The notes beneath the pieces are model-generated. The model was given only the letters and a program-made list of their open reading frames with translations. It was not told the DNA's origin and searched no databases. From assembly GCA_030386875.1 (NCBI GenBank), contig CM059574.1, positions 6,269,934 through 6,333,933 on the forward strand: a stretch of 64,000 bases of DNA. The letters are read 5' to 3'. Of this stretch, positions 11,617 through 24,393 are shown one piece after another. This DNA is from Morinoia aosen (taxonomy: Eukaryota > Arthropoda > Malacostraca > Amphipoda > Talitridae). How positions within the stretch are numbered: the stretch's first letter is position 1; every line of letters begins with the position of its first letter. The translations under genes were made by a program, and so were the position numbers.

Positions 11617-11955
11617 CAGCACCTCAAACTTAGACGTCCGCACCTCAACTTTTCACGTCAGCCCCTCAAGTTTCTGTGTTCAAGAATTAAATTTTCGTCT
11701 CAGCACTTCAAGTTTCCATAACAACACCTCAAGTTTTTAGGTCAGCACATCAAGTTTTTACGTCTGCACATCAAGTTTCTACGTCAGCACATGAAGTTTT
11801 TACATCAACACATCAAGTTGCGCATCAAGTTATTATTTCCCTACCTCAGTTATGAGCGTCAACCTATCAAGTTTGCACGTCAGCACATCAAATAGAATTT
11901 CTACTTCAGCTTGCTCGATCAGCAAAACATCAAATTTCCACGTCAGCAAATCAGG
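11617..11955. repeat. Decayed minisatellite, unit about 21 bp
   Basis: Repeated variants of cacatcaagtttctacgtca follow one another with substitutions and small insertions or deletions. The best-preserved stretch is about 11730-11820. About 14-15 units can be counted, some enlarged to nearly 40 bp by insertions. The degree of decay marks it as much older than the 27-bp and 24-bp arrays in the same window. Confidence 0.8.
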
Positions 11956-12468
11956 CTGCCTGTACAAGAAGCAGATTCATTTTCATGCGCATTGATTGAT
12001 AATGAAGACAAGGCGGCGTGCAGGATGTTACGATGTTTTTTCAGACACTTTTCACTGCTATTAGTAACAACACAGTATTTTTAAGGTTAGCGTTATAACT
12101 CGCATTTCTACCCACTACTGAGTTGGGGATGTAAGTGATGTCCCTAAATTATTATCTTCTGAACCTAAAGCCTAAAACGTTCGTGTATTAATGCAATATC
12201 ACATTTAAAGTTGTGTTTATACAACAGTATTGTAGACGATGGATGTACATGTTTTCCCCTTAAAGCTGTTTTTCATTTAAAAAATCGCTTATGAATAGCA
12301 GAAATTTTTGCTATCCGAAGCAAGCCACCGTGGCTTTACAATCAATTTTATTTGAATTTCAATCTAAACATGTACGGGCTTTCGAAGTATTTCACATTAC
12401 ACTGTTGCAGTAAATGAAAAAAAATGAAAAAACTTTGGACACAGAGTAAAAGTATTTTTCTGCATATT
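11956..12468. other. No recognisable gene
   Basis: AT-rich, nothing recognised. Confidence 0.5.
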
Positions 12469-12819
12469 TTACTTATGATGGACAAACAACTTGGTACGTT
12501 GATTCAACTGAGTAGTTGAAATTGACTCTGCAAGCCCTGTCTCAGAGTAACTGTTGTGAGCCGCCAGAGGCTCCTGGTGTCTCCTCCAAAGAAGTTTTAA
12601 CGACTTTGTGATTGGAGAAATTAAATTGGGCGTAAAATTTATCCGAAGGATATCATGGCCAAGTCTTAATCGAAGACAAATACCATCGCCATTGTCATCG
12701 AACTTTGTGCGTCGGATGAAAGACGCCGGGACTGTTACCTTGCGATAGGAGAGTAACTCCCAGAGAACTGCCTCGAGATTTTCTTCTATGTCGCCGACAA
12801 TTGAATTTGTAGAACTCAA
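12469..12819 (-). other. Unrecognised 116-codon open frame
   Basis: This minus-strand frame stays open for 116 codons, uses mixed codons, and is not made of repeats, which is unusual in this AT-rich window. It has no true ATG at its 5' end (the first codon is ttg), so if coding it would be an internal exon or a relic. A donor-like aag|gtaaca lies inside it at about 12738-12746. Residues are acidic near the start (GDIEENLEAVLWELL) and Ser/Thr-rich near the end. I recognise no family; it may be chance. Confidence 0.2.
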
Positions 12820-13577
12820 GACTCCCAGTAGAAGCTTACAATTATATACGATAAATTTATCAGATTTAGTTCAACATTCTAGGATAAATTGCTTAGTCTG
12901 TAGAGGAGCCTTCAATATTTTGCTGCAGCTATACAAGTTTCGTTGTTGAAATTTCACTAGGTGTTAATGGACTGAAAAGCCTTCCACACGAAATACATTT
13001 CTAAGATATCAACATTAACAACACGTGAACAAAACACGCAAATCTGCTGGCGACAAACGGGGTCGAAATTTCAACGTTGTTGGAGTCTGTCATTATTGTT
13101 CCAGTCGATGCAGTCGACGGTTCAGCTCTTTACGCTCGAAATGGATTTCGTTGGTTGATTTTTGCGAAGTTTCTCTAGAATGTAGACTTTTGTGAGCTAA
13201 AAAGTGTAACTGGTACACAATGTCATTCGGAATTTCGAAACAATTTTATCTGATCAGTGATAGATTTAAAAATTTTGGCACTAGACATTTTCATTGATAT
13301 GTACGTGCGATTAAGTCTATAATTATCCCTAGCTGCACCGAACCTAAGATCTTTATTTTTTTACCCATGTCAGGGCCAAGAGACGGAGAGATTCGGTAAA
13401 GCTCTAATTGTGGGGATGTCTGGCCATAAAACACGGCACCCTGACCGCCTCAAGAATTGAAACACGCAAACAACCAATAAGTTTATTGACTGCATAAAAG
13501 GAAAAAATATCTTAACTTATAGTAAGCAATGTAGGGGGCAGGAGGAGAACCGTGATGGTGAGCGTGTACAGCAGCGG
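12820..13577. other. No recognisable gene
   Basis: Nothing recognised. Slightly more GC-rich at about 13370-13450 just before the 27-bp array. Confidence 0.5.
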
Positions 13578-14046
13578 ACCACAAGACCCGTAAGCAGGAT
13601 GGGTCACGCAGGACCCGTGAGCAGGATGGGTCACGCAGGACTCGTGAGCAGGATGGGGGCACACAGGACCCGTTGGCAGGATAGGGCACGCAGGACCCGT
13701 GAGCAGTATGGGGCACGCAGGACCCGTGAGCAGGACGGGGCACGCAGGACCCGTGAGCAGGATGGGGCACACAGGACCCGTTGGCAGGATAGGGCACGCA
13801 GGACACGTGAGCAGGATGGGGCACGCATGGCCCGTGAGCAGGACGAGGCACGCAGGACTCGTGAGCAGGATGGGGCACGCAGGACCCGTAAGCAGGATGG
13901 GACATGCAGGACTCGTGAGCAGGATGGGGCACACAGGACCTGTTGGCAGGATAGGGCACGCAGGACTCGTGAGCAGGATGGGGCACGCAGGACCCGTGAG
14001 CAGGATGGGGCACACAGGACCCGTGAGAAGGATAGGGCACGCAGGT
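13578..14046. repeat. 27-bp minisatellite, about 17 units, with higher-order variants
   Basis: Units of 27 bp are built from acgcaggacccg, tgagcaggatgg and ggc. A variant unit carrying ttggcaggatagggc occurs at about 13673, 13781 and 13943. These are spaced 108 and 162 bp apart, that is 4 and 6 units, showing amplification of blocks rather than single units. Because 27 is a multiple of three and stops are absent, frames on both strands are open for 155-187 codons (for example repeats of ARRTREQDG, or of SCVPHPAHG on the other strand). I treat these as artefacts. The array is G-rich on the plus strand and contains gagcaggatg, close to the classical minisatellite core. Confidence 0.93.
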
Positions 14047-15357
14047 GCGCCAGGCAACAATCTAGCGAGTGAGCTAGTGAGACGATACGAACAAAAGAAC
14101 CGACTCGAGCGTGACTCCCCGTGGCACAGGGTAAGTTCAGCCTGCGGGCAAACACACCACTTTTAACACTGTTCATTAGCAGGTCTAATCTCATTAGCAG
14201 GTCTAACGGGAGCTGGCTTCAAACCCGTGACAAAACTCAGTAGCCAGGTACGGCAAATATAGCAGATAGAAACAACATTTGCAGTAGACAAATATCCATT
14301 AAGCAAAGGAAATGCAGTAGACAAAATGATGATTATATTAGACTAAACTACCAGCCAGTCCAAGCCTCACCATCCGCAACAAAGGCGATCCACCGAGAGG
14401 AAGGAAAAAGGCATCACATAGCATAGAGCTAAGGTAACGCGGAATCTACGTAGAAAGGGCATAGAAGCAGTGAACTAAAAAGGAGGATTATGAAACAAGA
14501 TCAAGTTGACGTAGAAAGTAGTATAGGTGCTGAAAACGGAACAGCAACGAACCGGAAAAAAAAGATGGTCCTTAACAATTCAAAACATTTAATTTCAACA
14601 ATAAGAATGCCTACCTAACTCTCAGCCCGGGCCCTCACATCACAAAAAAAATGGCAGATGTGGACAACTTACTAGCCAGAAATGGTGACATAATCCAGTG
14701 CTTACAACAGTTAAGTTCACCAGGGTTCTAAGGTTCAAGTCTAGAATAAACAAAGTAACTCTTAGAGACAGGGCATAAAACTACGTGGGCCATAAGGAAA
14801 AGTAATTACAACACGCGTGGAAGGAGACTACAGGAGGCTCCCTCCATGATCACGAAAAAATATGCAAATCTGCGAAACATCGCAGGCTAAATAGAAAATT
14901 GATATATATCTCACGAAATCACCGGGAAGAATTGCGTAACGCTGGCAGCGTCACCCCCACAGCCCTCTAACTTGCAGCACATTAAATTTTAGTGTCGGAC
15001 TACAACTCAAATATATTTTTTACAAAATTTCAGCATTACTGGTGGACAGTTTCTTGTAACAGAATGATAAAATTCACGCCTCTTCTCGTTGTATTTTAAC
15101 ATTTTCAAAATTTTCTCGCATAACTGTCATGATTGGCCAGTAATGATTTGGCTAAGCTAAGACATGTGATTTTTACAACCATTTGTATTGTCCGCGTAGG
15201 TTCATTCTAAGATCTAGCTATTGTCGTCTTCTTCACAACCTTTTCACATCAAATTATCAGGTTCTGTCGATTCTTCGTTCTTTATATATCGAAATTTTCT
15301 CGTTACTAATGAAATTAATTTCAAAACTCTTCATGAGCCTTCTTTCAGACTACACGC
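14047..15357. other. Purine-rich stretch, no recognised gene
   Basis: From about 14240 to 14950 the plus strand is rich in A and G and differs in texture from its surroundings. Short ATG frames (14490-14615, MKQDQVDVESSIG...; 14651-14728, MADVDNLLARNG...) look protein-like but are brief, follow each other in different frames and match nothing I know. A 17-bp direct duplication (tcattagcaggtctaa) lies at about 14174 and 14191. It could be an old retroelement or unique sequence; I cannot decide. Confidence 0.3.
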
Positions 15358-15459
15358 ATGGCGGATTTAGAGGCGACTCAAACTCCTGCGCCCCGCGAAA
15401 ATTTCGAGCTGAGGTGCCAAAAGTGTTCGCTGTGCTCCAGGATGCGGAATTTAATGTAG
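15358..15459 (+). other. Short open frame after an acceptor-like site
   Basis: A run of pyrimidines ending in ttctttcag (to 15348) precedes an ATG at 15358 in good context (cgcatgg). The frame runs 33 codons, MADLEATQTPAPRENF and then a cysteine cluster CQKCSLC, to a tag at 15457. The combination could mark a small exon but is short enough to be chance. No function assigned. Confidence 0.15.
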
Positions 15460-17829
15460 TTTCAAATTACATTTCCAGCATCAACTCAGTTTCTCCTGGA
15501 AACTCCTGCGCGAGCTCCGGAATCGTTTGATGCGAGTTCCTAGACGAATGTTGAGACACCTTGGTTTACTGGTGTTCTAATTTGGCGCATTTTCTTCTGA
15601 ATGGGCTTTCGAATTGTAATTTTGGGAACTATCCGATACAAATTTGTGTTTTAAAACGTAGTTCACGCAGCTCTATTTTCATGAAAAATTAATGGTGAAA
15701 CACTGGGGGCTTCATTGAAGAAAACAATCTGGTCATAACTCACAAGTTGACATTTCAATATAGATAATTTTTCTGAAAAACAGTAAATTGAGAATTAACA
15801 TTTTTGTATAGCTAAAGACCAGGACGAAGGTAACTTGACATGATTGTTCCTTACAGGGAGAAATTCGAAATCAGATTCTCGTTTCACTCTGTAAGTCTCC
15901 GAACCTAAACTTTCTCTGCAACGTAAAGGTAGAGCTCTAGTAATAAATGGCGATGATATGAGTCCCATTCGAGGCTGTCTCTTTAATAAGTTGGAGCGCT
16001 TGTTTTTTCCACTGTCGACGAGAAAGTGAGAGATTCTGGGAGATATTCTGAGAACCGTTATTCCTCTGATGGTCTCATCGGGCTAAAAAGATTATTTCTC
16101 AAAGGCACCGAGGCTTCTCCAGGATGTGAGGGCTTTCTTCTGACGCTCGTCTCGCTAGTCTTGGAATCTCAGAGCTGATCTGCTTTATTCATGATGGCAT
16201 TTGACTGAAATTTAAGGAAAAAGGAAGTTCTTAGCCTCTCAATTTAAGTAATCATCCGTGATGATTAGTTTTTAGTGGCCTACTAATAGAGCTAAGTCTC
16301 GAGAAATTCGTACGAATTCAGAAATTTTGTAGTTAAAAAGTTACATTTTTAAGGCTTGTTGAGATGAAAGAATGCTCGCTAGCCGTGGAATTGTCGAATA
16401 TATGATACGGGTTTTCAATCAAGACAAAAGAATTAGGCACCATGAGTAAAAATAATTACTTTTTCCTTTGATATTACCGAGGAAACAAAACCGTAGATAT
16501 TCTCATGAACTTGACTTCATTTCAACTCAGCGTTACGAAAATATTCTGACAATATTTAACTAGTTGAGCCTCATAGATGCTTTATGCGAACCTCTTCGCA
16601 GTTCTTTTTTTGAGTCGTACATGATGGAAAATAAAACATTTTCTAGTAAATGATAATAACAATCGGCCTTTCTGGGACTGTTGGTTTTGTTTATTTGAAA
16701 CACAGTTCTATTTTTGAGTATACTTTAATTCTTATGTCATCAGTGACAAAAGACAATGGTCTCATCAGAATTCAGTAGCATGAGACAATATAAATGTTTG
16801 ACTGAGTAATGTTGTCATCCTTTGCTGAGACGCTCAGGTCTCGAGCTGTGACTCGCCCGCCGGTACGGCCAACGGCGAGAGAGATGCGAGCTTTTCCTTT
16901 TTGTAAAGATATGTGTCTCGCGATAGTGTGCGTCAAACTGGAGGAAAACCCATGAAGGTGTGTTTTAGTAGTATACTCAGTTCTATAGATTTTAATGTTT
17001 CAGACTTTAATGTGTTCCGTAATAGTTTCAAGCATTTAATAATTTTTCAAACCCCATAATAAGTTCATCTGTGGAATTATAACTTAATTTAAGGAAAATA
17101 ATTTTTCAGGAGAAGCACTTTCACCTCACATTTCGAGAAATGCTCAGTATTCCTTCCAACCAAGCGATTATGTTGCCTAAGAAGCAGACAATGAATTTCT
17201 CACGGCATTTCAGCAAAATGAAGAGCAATTTAATGCCTTCACCTCAACGGCACTCGATTGACCTGAACGAACGTCAAAAAAAATACGAAAAGTAATTTTT
17301 TGAATGAAGATATCAATTAAAATTTTGACAATTGCGTGACGGAACGATTAATTCATTCTCAATTCTTCGTTTTACATAAAAAGTTGTTGTTCAATACTCT
17401 AACTCATAAAAAAATGAAATTTTCAACTCATTCTATACAAATTTTATCCACTCATAGCATAACTCTTCCAAGGAATATAAGTCAACTACCATGTTCCATA
17501 TGTGATTATCAAAAAGAAAATTCCTATTAATTTTCGGAACACTTGAGTGAAATAACGGGGAAAAAAATTCTCCTAAAATATTGGCTCATTTTAAATTCCT
17601 CGTTAATTTTTGCATCTCATAAAGGAATCGAGTTTTCAAAATCCGTGTTTCCTTCAAAGAAGCCAGGCTCTCAGTATTGATTTCATCAGTAAATTGATTT
17701 CAAAAAGTCAACGTAAGTATCTGATGAAAAAATATATTTTGTACTTCAAACATATCGCATACGCAACTACGAAGGCCTGATAGTCATTTGCTACACTGCT
17801 TCCGCTTGTCCATTTTCCACACGCCCCAG
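15460..17829. other. No recognisable gene
   Basis: AT-rich with scattered short frames. A small GC-rich spot lies at about 16840-16890. Nothing else recognised. Confidence 0.5.
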
Positions 17830-17964
17830 TTGATCCTTGTGGAAATTTTATCCTCCAACTTGGATGGAACCCCAAATGAAATCAGCAAACTTGTTGAATA
17901 CATTTCGGGAGTTGACCTGGTAAATTTTGCATTTCTAAAGCGAGACCATACTACGCTGGAATGA
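17830..17964 (+). other. Coding-like 44-codon segment after a strong acceptor-like site
   Basis: A long pyrimidine-rich tract (17799-17829) ends in ccccag and is followed by an open frame: LILVEILSSNLDGTPNE, then ISKLVEYISGVDLVNF, ending at a tga at 17962-17964. The same frame is open again for 25 codons after the stop (to about 18042). The composition looks like real protein, and a donor-like ctg|gtaaat lies at 17919. It may be an exon, or a decayed transposon or pseudogene piece. I recognise no family with confidence. The overlapping minus-strand frame 17784-18140 looks less protein-like. Confidence 0.22.
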
Positions 17965-18108
17965 TTTTTGCTCGAAAGAGTTCCTTCGGTAAATGTGTCA
18001 ATCAGTGATTCTGCTGCCGAGGAATTTGCGCAGTAAAAGAAGTTGTCCTTTTGCCGTAGGATGTGTCCCAGAAATTGCAATAATAAATCCCATATGAGAT
18101 TTTTTATT

Positions 18109-18411
18109 CGGTGTTTCTTAAATGAATAATGGTCTCTCATATTTGTAATATAAATCCTAATTTAAAAAGAACTAAATTATTAGTATTGGCATCGATCAAA
18201 GCATAAATTCGGTGTTTCTTAAATGAATAATGGTCTCTCATATTTGTAATATAAATCCTAATTTAAAAAGAACTAAATTATTAGTATTGGCATCGATCAA
18301 AGCATAAATTCGGTGTTTCTTAAATGAATAATGGTCTCTCATATTTGTAATATAAATCCTAATTTAAAAAGAACTAAATTATTAGCATTGGCATCGATCA
18401 AAGCATAAATC
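18109..18411. repeat. 101-bp unit tandemly triplicated
   Basis: Three consecutive copies begin with cggtgtttcttaaatg at 18109, 18210 and 18311, an exact spacing of 101 bp. They are nearly identical; the one clear difference is attagcattgg in the third copy against attagtattgg in the others. Identity this high implies a recent event or an assembly effect. The unit is AT-rich, has no open frame of note, and is unlike the short-unit arrays elsewhere in the window. Confidence 0.92.
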
Positions 18412-21400
18412 TGAAACGGCATTAGTGTTAAAAGTTTTGAACCTTCGAAAATTTCCCTGCACCCGATTGGTCCTCCATATATATAGCTGTCGATGTAGCA
18501 CGTTTCTCAGTTGTCTGAAAAACGTTCTATTCAGTACCACTGAAGGGTTATTATACATTGTCGTACTTACATAAGTACTCGACTCTGAGCAAGCTAAATA
18601 GATGCAAAAAATACCATTGTGGTTCTTACGAACGTCAGGGCTTCGACGTTCCCACAATGGGTAGGTTTTACATTCTCTTCGATTGCATTATCTGCTTCAA
18701 TAATTCGTACTCAGATTCTTCCAAATGATGATTTTATAAATTCATTTATCAGTATAATGGTTTTTAAATATTCCTTTAGCGAATTTTACACGAGTATCTC
18801 GGCTTATTCTGATTTCATAATTCCATCAACGTTTCATTGATGATTGATAGTCCACGGAAAATGCAACCAGTATTAAATTTACCCCTACCTTTAAATCAAT
18901 TCTTTTTATAGATCCGCCATTGCACAGTTCTAACTTTAAAATCCGCTTTAATTCAGCCAGACTAACAATCTTAGCAGCCATTACTCCCAAGATTTACACT
19001 TGATCGACTAGAGGCTTACGGGATGGCTAACGTGAAAGCAGAAATGAAATTGAAACAAAGTGTAAGTGAAAAACAGCCAGAATTCAATTTGCTATCATAT
19101 TAGACATTCACATTTTGTATTATGTATTTCATGGTTATACATTCAGACGCTTTATTAATTCGGAAATTCCTTGTGCTGGCAGTTTTCCAGTTTAAAAATA
19201 CATTAGTTTTTATGAATAGTTATTAGATTGATTGGTCTCTCTCCCTCTTGCCAGTTTTAGAAATGGGAAGCTATAGCGATATCTCGTAAGGTAAAAGAAA
19301 AATGTATCCCCGATTAAAATTAACTTAGATATCTTAATAACACCACACTCCGTAAAGTAGACACCTGAACATATTGTAACTGAATAGAATTACATCATTG
19401 GTAATTCATTTAATCATTTCTTCAATACATTTCCCCCTCATTTCACCATTTCCTCATGCATCATTTCAACCGACGGATAAACATAGAAGGAATTGAAGTG
19501 GTTGTGAAAGTATGTTTCTATTACATTTTTATTTATTGGAGCATTGAAAGAGTAGGTAGTACGACGGGATATTTATCAACCTCAGTCATATTAATTTTGG
19601 AATTTATGCATGAAAGACCCATTATTTTTGACAACGCAGGTGCCCTTTGCGGTCAATAATGCACTGCTGTCGTATTCGTGGAGTTCAGAAGTCCAAGGTG
19701 GTCTATACTTGTACCGCAACAGAAAATTTCCTTATTTTACCTTTCGTTTTTGTACTTACCACAAGGTTCATAGCTCCTCGAACCTTTTTCTAAAAAAGTT
19801 TCCTGAGTAAAAAAGAAACATACTAACGAAAGAATGACTGAAAGAGCAACGGAAAAGTCTGCCTCACGATTAAATAAAAATTGACTGATTTTATGATGGG
19901 TCCAAGGATCAGGATGTTCAATAAAATGAAATTTAACAGGCTTAAATTCGGTTTCGTCATTAATTACTATGAAATGATGCAGAAGGGCAGATTTACTCCT
20001 AAAGGGAATAGCCATGACAAAATTTTCGAGCAGAATTCCGACTGCGACTCACGATCAATCTGTCCCACGGAGAGCAGACATGAGATTGAGAAGGTTGCAC
20101 TTATTCCAAAATGAAAATGAAGAAAAACCAAAGAAAGAAAATCAAAATGATGTAGTGTGAGAAATAAATTAAAAATTAGAAGAATATTTCTTTTGTCATA
20201 TTTGAGAGTCTGATTATAACAGTCTTAACCTAATTCTTTAAAAATTAGTAATTTGTACGGGAATATTTTTTGTACAGTTAGTGCGTTATACCTGTGAGTT
20301 TACTGGCAATTATGCTATTAGTACAAATATACATTTGCATGAATAGCATAATTTGTAATGGCATGCTAATTCTGTACCAATGTAATAGACATAAAAACTA
20401 TTTAATCACTATGCCGGGACTACTGAATCATGTCATCGCCATTTCGAGCAGTTTGAGCATTACTAAAAGTGTACTGTATGCAGTCTTACACAATATTTCA
20501 ATTATCCACAACTCAAATTGCATGCCAGAGAGCTTAGAGATCTTTTGAGTACGCTTCAATTAAATTTTAGTTGACTGTTATAAGCTTATATAGATATTTC
20601 TACGTTGCAGGTGAGCATTGTATGAGCACGCCGGCATCCAGGTGTGAATTGTTGCTTCAGAGACGGGGCAAGTATACGACTGAAGACTTAAGAAGATAGA
20701 TGGAAAAGTCAGACCAAAACGCTACCGACTGCAATTCTGCGTAAGAAATTACGTAAAAACTGCATTTTTTCTGTGGATCATTTAAACTGTATATCGCACC
20801 ACTTTAACAAATTTCATAGTTGTGTCAGAGGTATGAAAGGGTAATGCATGCAAGTGGCATTATATTGTCGCTGCGTGAGCGAAATTACGTGCTGGATCAT
20901 AATCTATAGAATAACCGACTGAATGTTTGGCTTAATTTACCTAATAATATCGACACATTAAGTTTTTGAAAGGGATTTCCTGCAAACAATTGAGAACAAT
21001 ATTTTGGATAAGGTTTTTTCGTGTGATATGATTTTGTGGGTATCAATATATTACTGTGAGGTTTGCGTCTCTTTTTCTAAAATATAATAATTTAAGAGGC
21101 CTGTACAGATCAAAATTGCTCAATATTTTGAACTTAATTTAGAGTATATATTGTGATGACCTTTCGTCTTTAACAAGTTGGAGAAAAACTTTCGAATAGT
21201 GTAAATTTTCATGATAATTGCAAAGTGTACCATGTTATTTTGAAATGTTCATATCATAAATGATTCAATGCGATATCAAATTTTGTTGTGTCGCTCATAC
21301 TATTGTATATTGGCATTTAGCAAACTGTCTTTTCAAAAGAATATGTCTACATGTAAATATATATTAGAGTTAGAGAGAGAAACAATATCCCAGTATCATA

Positions 21401-24393
21401 TCATCTGTAAAAATTTAAAATTGGCAAACCATTGATAAAAATTATGTCAATGAACAGAGCAAAGTTTAAGGAAGAACTCTAAAGCCTTCATAAGAAAAGC
21501 TCCAACACTACTTTGAGGGGCCTAATTTTCACGAGGTTTACAAATTAGTCGTGGAAAAAGCATACGCTCCGACTCAAATTTAGAAATCATCGAGAGCCAA
21601 CAAGTTGCGCTCCAGCGGACGTTGGTACCTCGCGCTGGTGCTTCTGTGCTTTGTGGCGGTTGAGTGGTGGATTTTGATGCTTTCTGATTAAAAACTGATT
21701 TATGTTGAAAAACTTTCTATCTGAGACTTCTTAATCATTCGATACGGTTTACCTCTGACATCAGATATAAGCTAAATTTTTTAGATTATCTGCAGGTAGG
21801 GTAAAAATACCATATGAGGAACGAATGCTCTTTTTCAAGCGACGAATTGAATCGTGAGCGCGTAGGTGTTGAAATATCATCACATCTGAACACAATATTC
21901 CCCCGACGTGTCACGGAAATGTTGGAAGCGGATGAAAATACTCAATAGGCGGCAAGTACTCATTTACATTATAGAATGCCAATTTTTGGTTAAAAAAATT
22001 GACGACCAACATCTGCGTAACAGAATTTATTTCCCAAAAATTATTCAACTGAATGTTATTTTGAGATAAAACTGTTCGAGGAACTTTAAACTACAGTACA
22101 ATTTCTGTCCAGTCATTCAGCTGATAGTAAAGGCTGTTTTCATCTTCAAGAACCTGAAAAGTAAACTAAGTTCAGGTTTAGACTCGATACAGTCAGACTA
22201 AGTAATGATAACTTTGAAGCTAAAATAACGACAGAATAACTGTTGTTTTAAAGGCATTTGAAGATGAGTCCGTTTAGATCGCATAGTCCTGACATCTCAG
22301 CAGCTTGAGTGTCAATGCGGTTTGAGTCGCACTGTAATTCTGATAGGAAATTTGGTAGCAAACTTGAAAAAATTAATAAACTACAGAGTAAGTACCAGGA
22401 AAATTCAAGATTATTATTAAGTTAGCTTTGGGTAAGAAGTAAATGAACATAGCCAGCTTAGGTGACTTATGCATCAAGCTGCTCCTGGTGCACCGTGTGC
22501 TGTGGTGAGGAGGGTGCCACCTATCTTTTGTGCAGCTCTGCTCACCTGCTGCTTCATAGGCTGCCAAAGAACGAACTCGAGAGTAAGAATTTTAACGGCT
22601 ATCATCAAATTAAGACTCGTTTTACATAACTAGTCAATTTACCGTTTGTTTAGCTTCTGATCTACCCTGCTGTACACTTGAGCAAAAAATTGCATAAATG
22701 AACAAGCTAACTATGAACCAAATATGCTTTTTGGAATGGAGTTTTTAACTTCATATTAAAACGATACACTTGTACGGGAAAGCACGTGAATATTCAAAGA
22801 GCTTATAGCATTTATAGCAATCGGAACCTATAACCAAAATGTCATTTATATTCTGTTGACTTCTAATTCAGTGTTTAAATTGGTTCCCAGAAGACAGCAA
22901 GTTGTACAGTTCGTTTTTTAATGATAATTGAAATAGTTTTGTTACGGTGTAGTCGAGGTAGCGTGCAGCAGGCCCGTACAGCGACGTGCGAGAATACCGA
23001 CCCTCAGGCGTACGCAGGCTTTTACGCGCGGCCAGCACGCACGCTTATCGTCCGTAGCTACCGTGCGGGCCAGCGACAACTCACCAGCCGTGCATCAGCA
23101 TGTGAGAACGGACTGCCAGGCCTCATGAGTTAGTGTGAGTCTTGAGTGGTCCTTTCCCCAGAGCTACAGCCCTCCGGTGCACAACTTGCTACCACCTTCA
23201 ATGACTGTGTGAGACAAAGCCATTCGCGATGGATGCATTATGCAGCATTGTAAATTACTGTCAATGTTATTCTGAGTGCGAACAGAGAGGAATGGTCGGG
23301 CTCTTTTTGTACCCGGAGTGGCTGCAGGGCTGGTTAAGCTTTTACCTTATCAGCCTTGTTGATGATAGGCAAAAGTGATGTATAACACTCAACCTGTCGA
23401 ATTATGTTCCAAACGCAACTTGGCGTTTGTTTTTTCAATTTCACACACCTGCAAAATGTTCTCTTAACGCTTAAAATCTGATGTACCGATTGTGTTCAAA
23501 CAGAACTCAATTATGACGGTTAACGCTGTAGCCGATTAACTGTCTAATTTATTTATGTCGGATTCCTGAAGAACACAGAGGAGAAGTGTTCATTTCAATC
23601 GATGTTTCGTTCTTAATGGGTTATTTCAATTTAGGTTTCAGCGCTGGTGTAGCCAAGAAGGTCGGCTGTAAGTCTACACTGTTTGTAGCGCGTCACTTCC
23701 GACGGCATCAATCGCGGTCACGCAACACAAGCGACGAAGAATAACTGTTTATCCGATGCTTTAATTGCCTTAGGGTGGCATTTGATGTTCTTCATTATTG
23801 CCGTTTCTCCAAGTCGGTGAAAAAAACGTTGTGCTATTATTTTTAATTTCTTACAATATCTCAACATTATTTTCCGATGTGGAAATTATCCAAAGAAACA
23901 ACCGTCGAATTTCTAACGAGAATAATTAGCCTCTGTCTTATACATAACGCAAGAAAAAGTACGTCTGAAAAATAGTACGACTTTTCAATCTCAATTATTT
24001 TCTGATTACGGTGACTAAATTTAATTGGACAATACCGTGACGGACGTGAGCGTAGTCAAGCATCGATCGTTGAGTGAGTAGGGGCCGGCCTAAATTCAAG
24101 GCTGCATCATCTCTAATGTACGCATGTATAGCTGCAAATGCAGCATATTTTATCACATTATTCTGTAATTGAATGAAATCATCAATAAATCAACAAGGAA
24201 ATAAGTAAAACCACTTTGTATATCGGGAAAATTACGTTCCAATTTATAAGGGGAAAAAGGTTCATATGACACTAAAAAAGTTAGGCTCGAGCATTCTCAT
24301 CTCTTTCAAATCACTCGCATGAAATTGAAGTGTAAAAAGAGTTATGGATTAATTTACATGTTCCATATTAGGGAAGACTTTGAAGCGTACAGA
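18412..24393. other. No recognisable gene; one GC patch and one hairpin
   Basis: AT-rich, with many short frames that match nothing known. A perfect 12-bp inverted repeat (aattatgctatt 20308-20319, aatagcataatt 20342-20353) with a 22-nt loop is visible. A clearly CpG-rich island lies at about 22950-23180 (with cgcgcggccagcacgcacg at about 23025) and ends in ordinary sequence. It has no recognised exon. Confidence 0.45.

Noticed and set aside
13483-14194. Open frames of 155-187 codons on both strands
   Set aside because: Products of the 27-bp repeat; no non-repetitive domain attached.
17784-18140. Minus-strand 118-codon frame
   Set aside because: It runs into the 101-bp repeat and reads less like protein than the plus-strand frame at 17830-17964.
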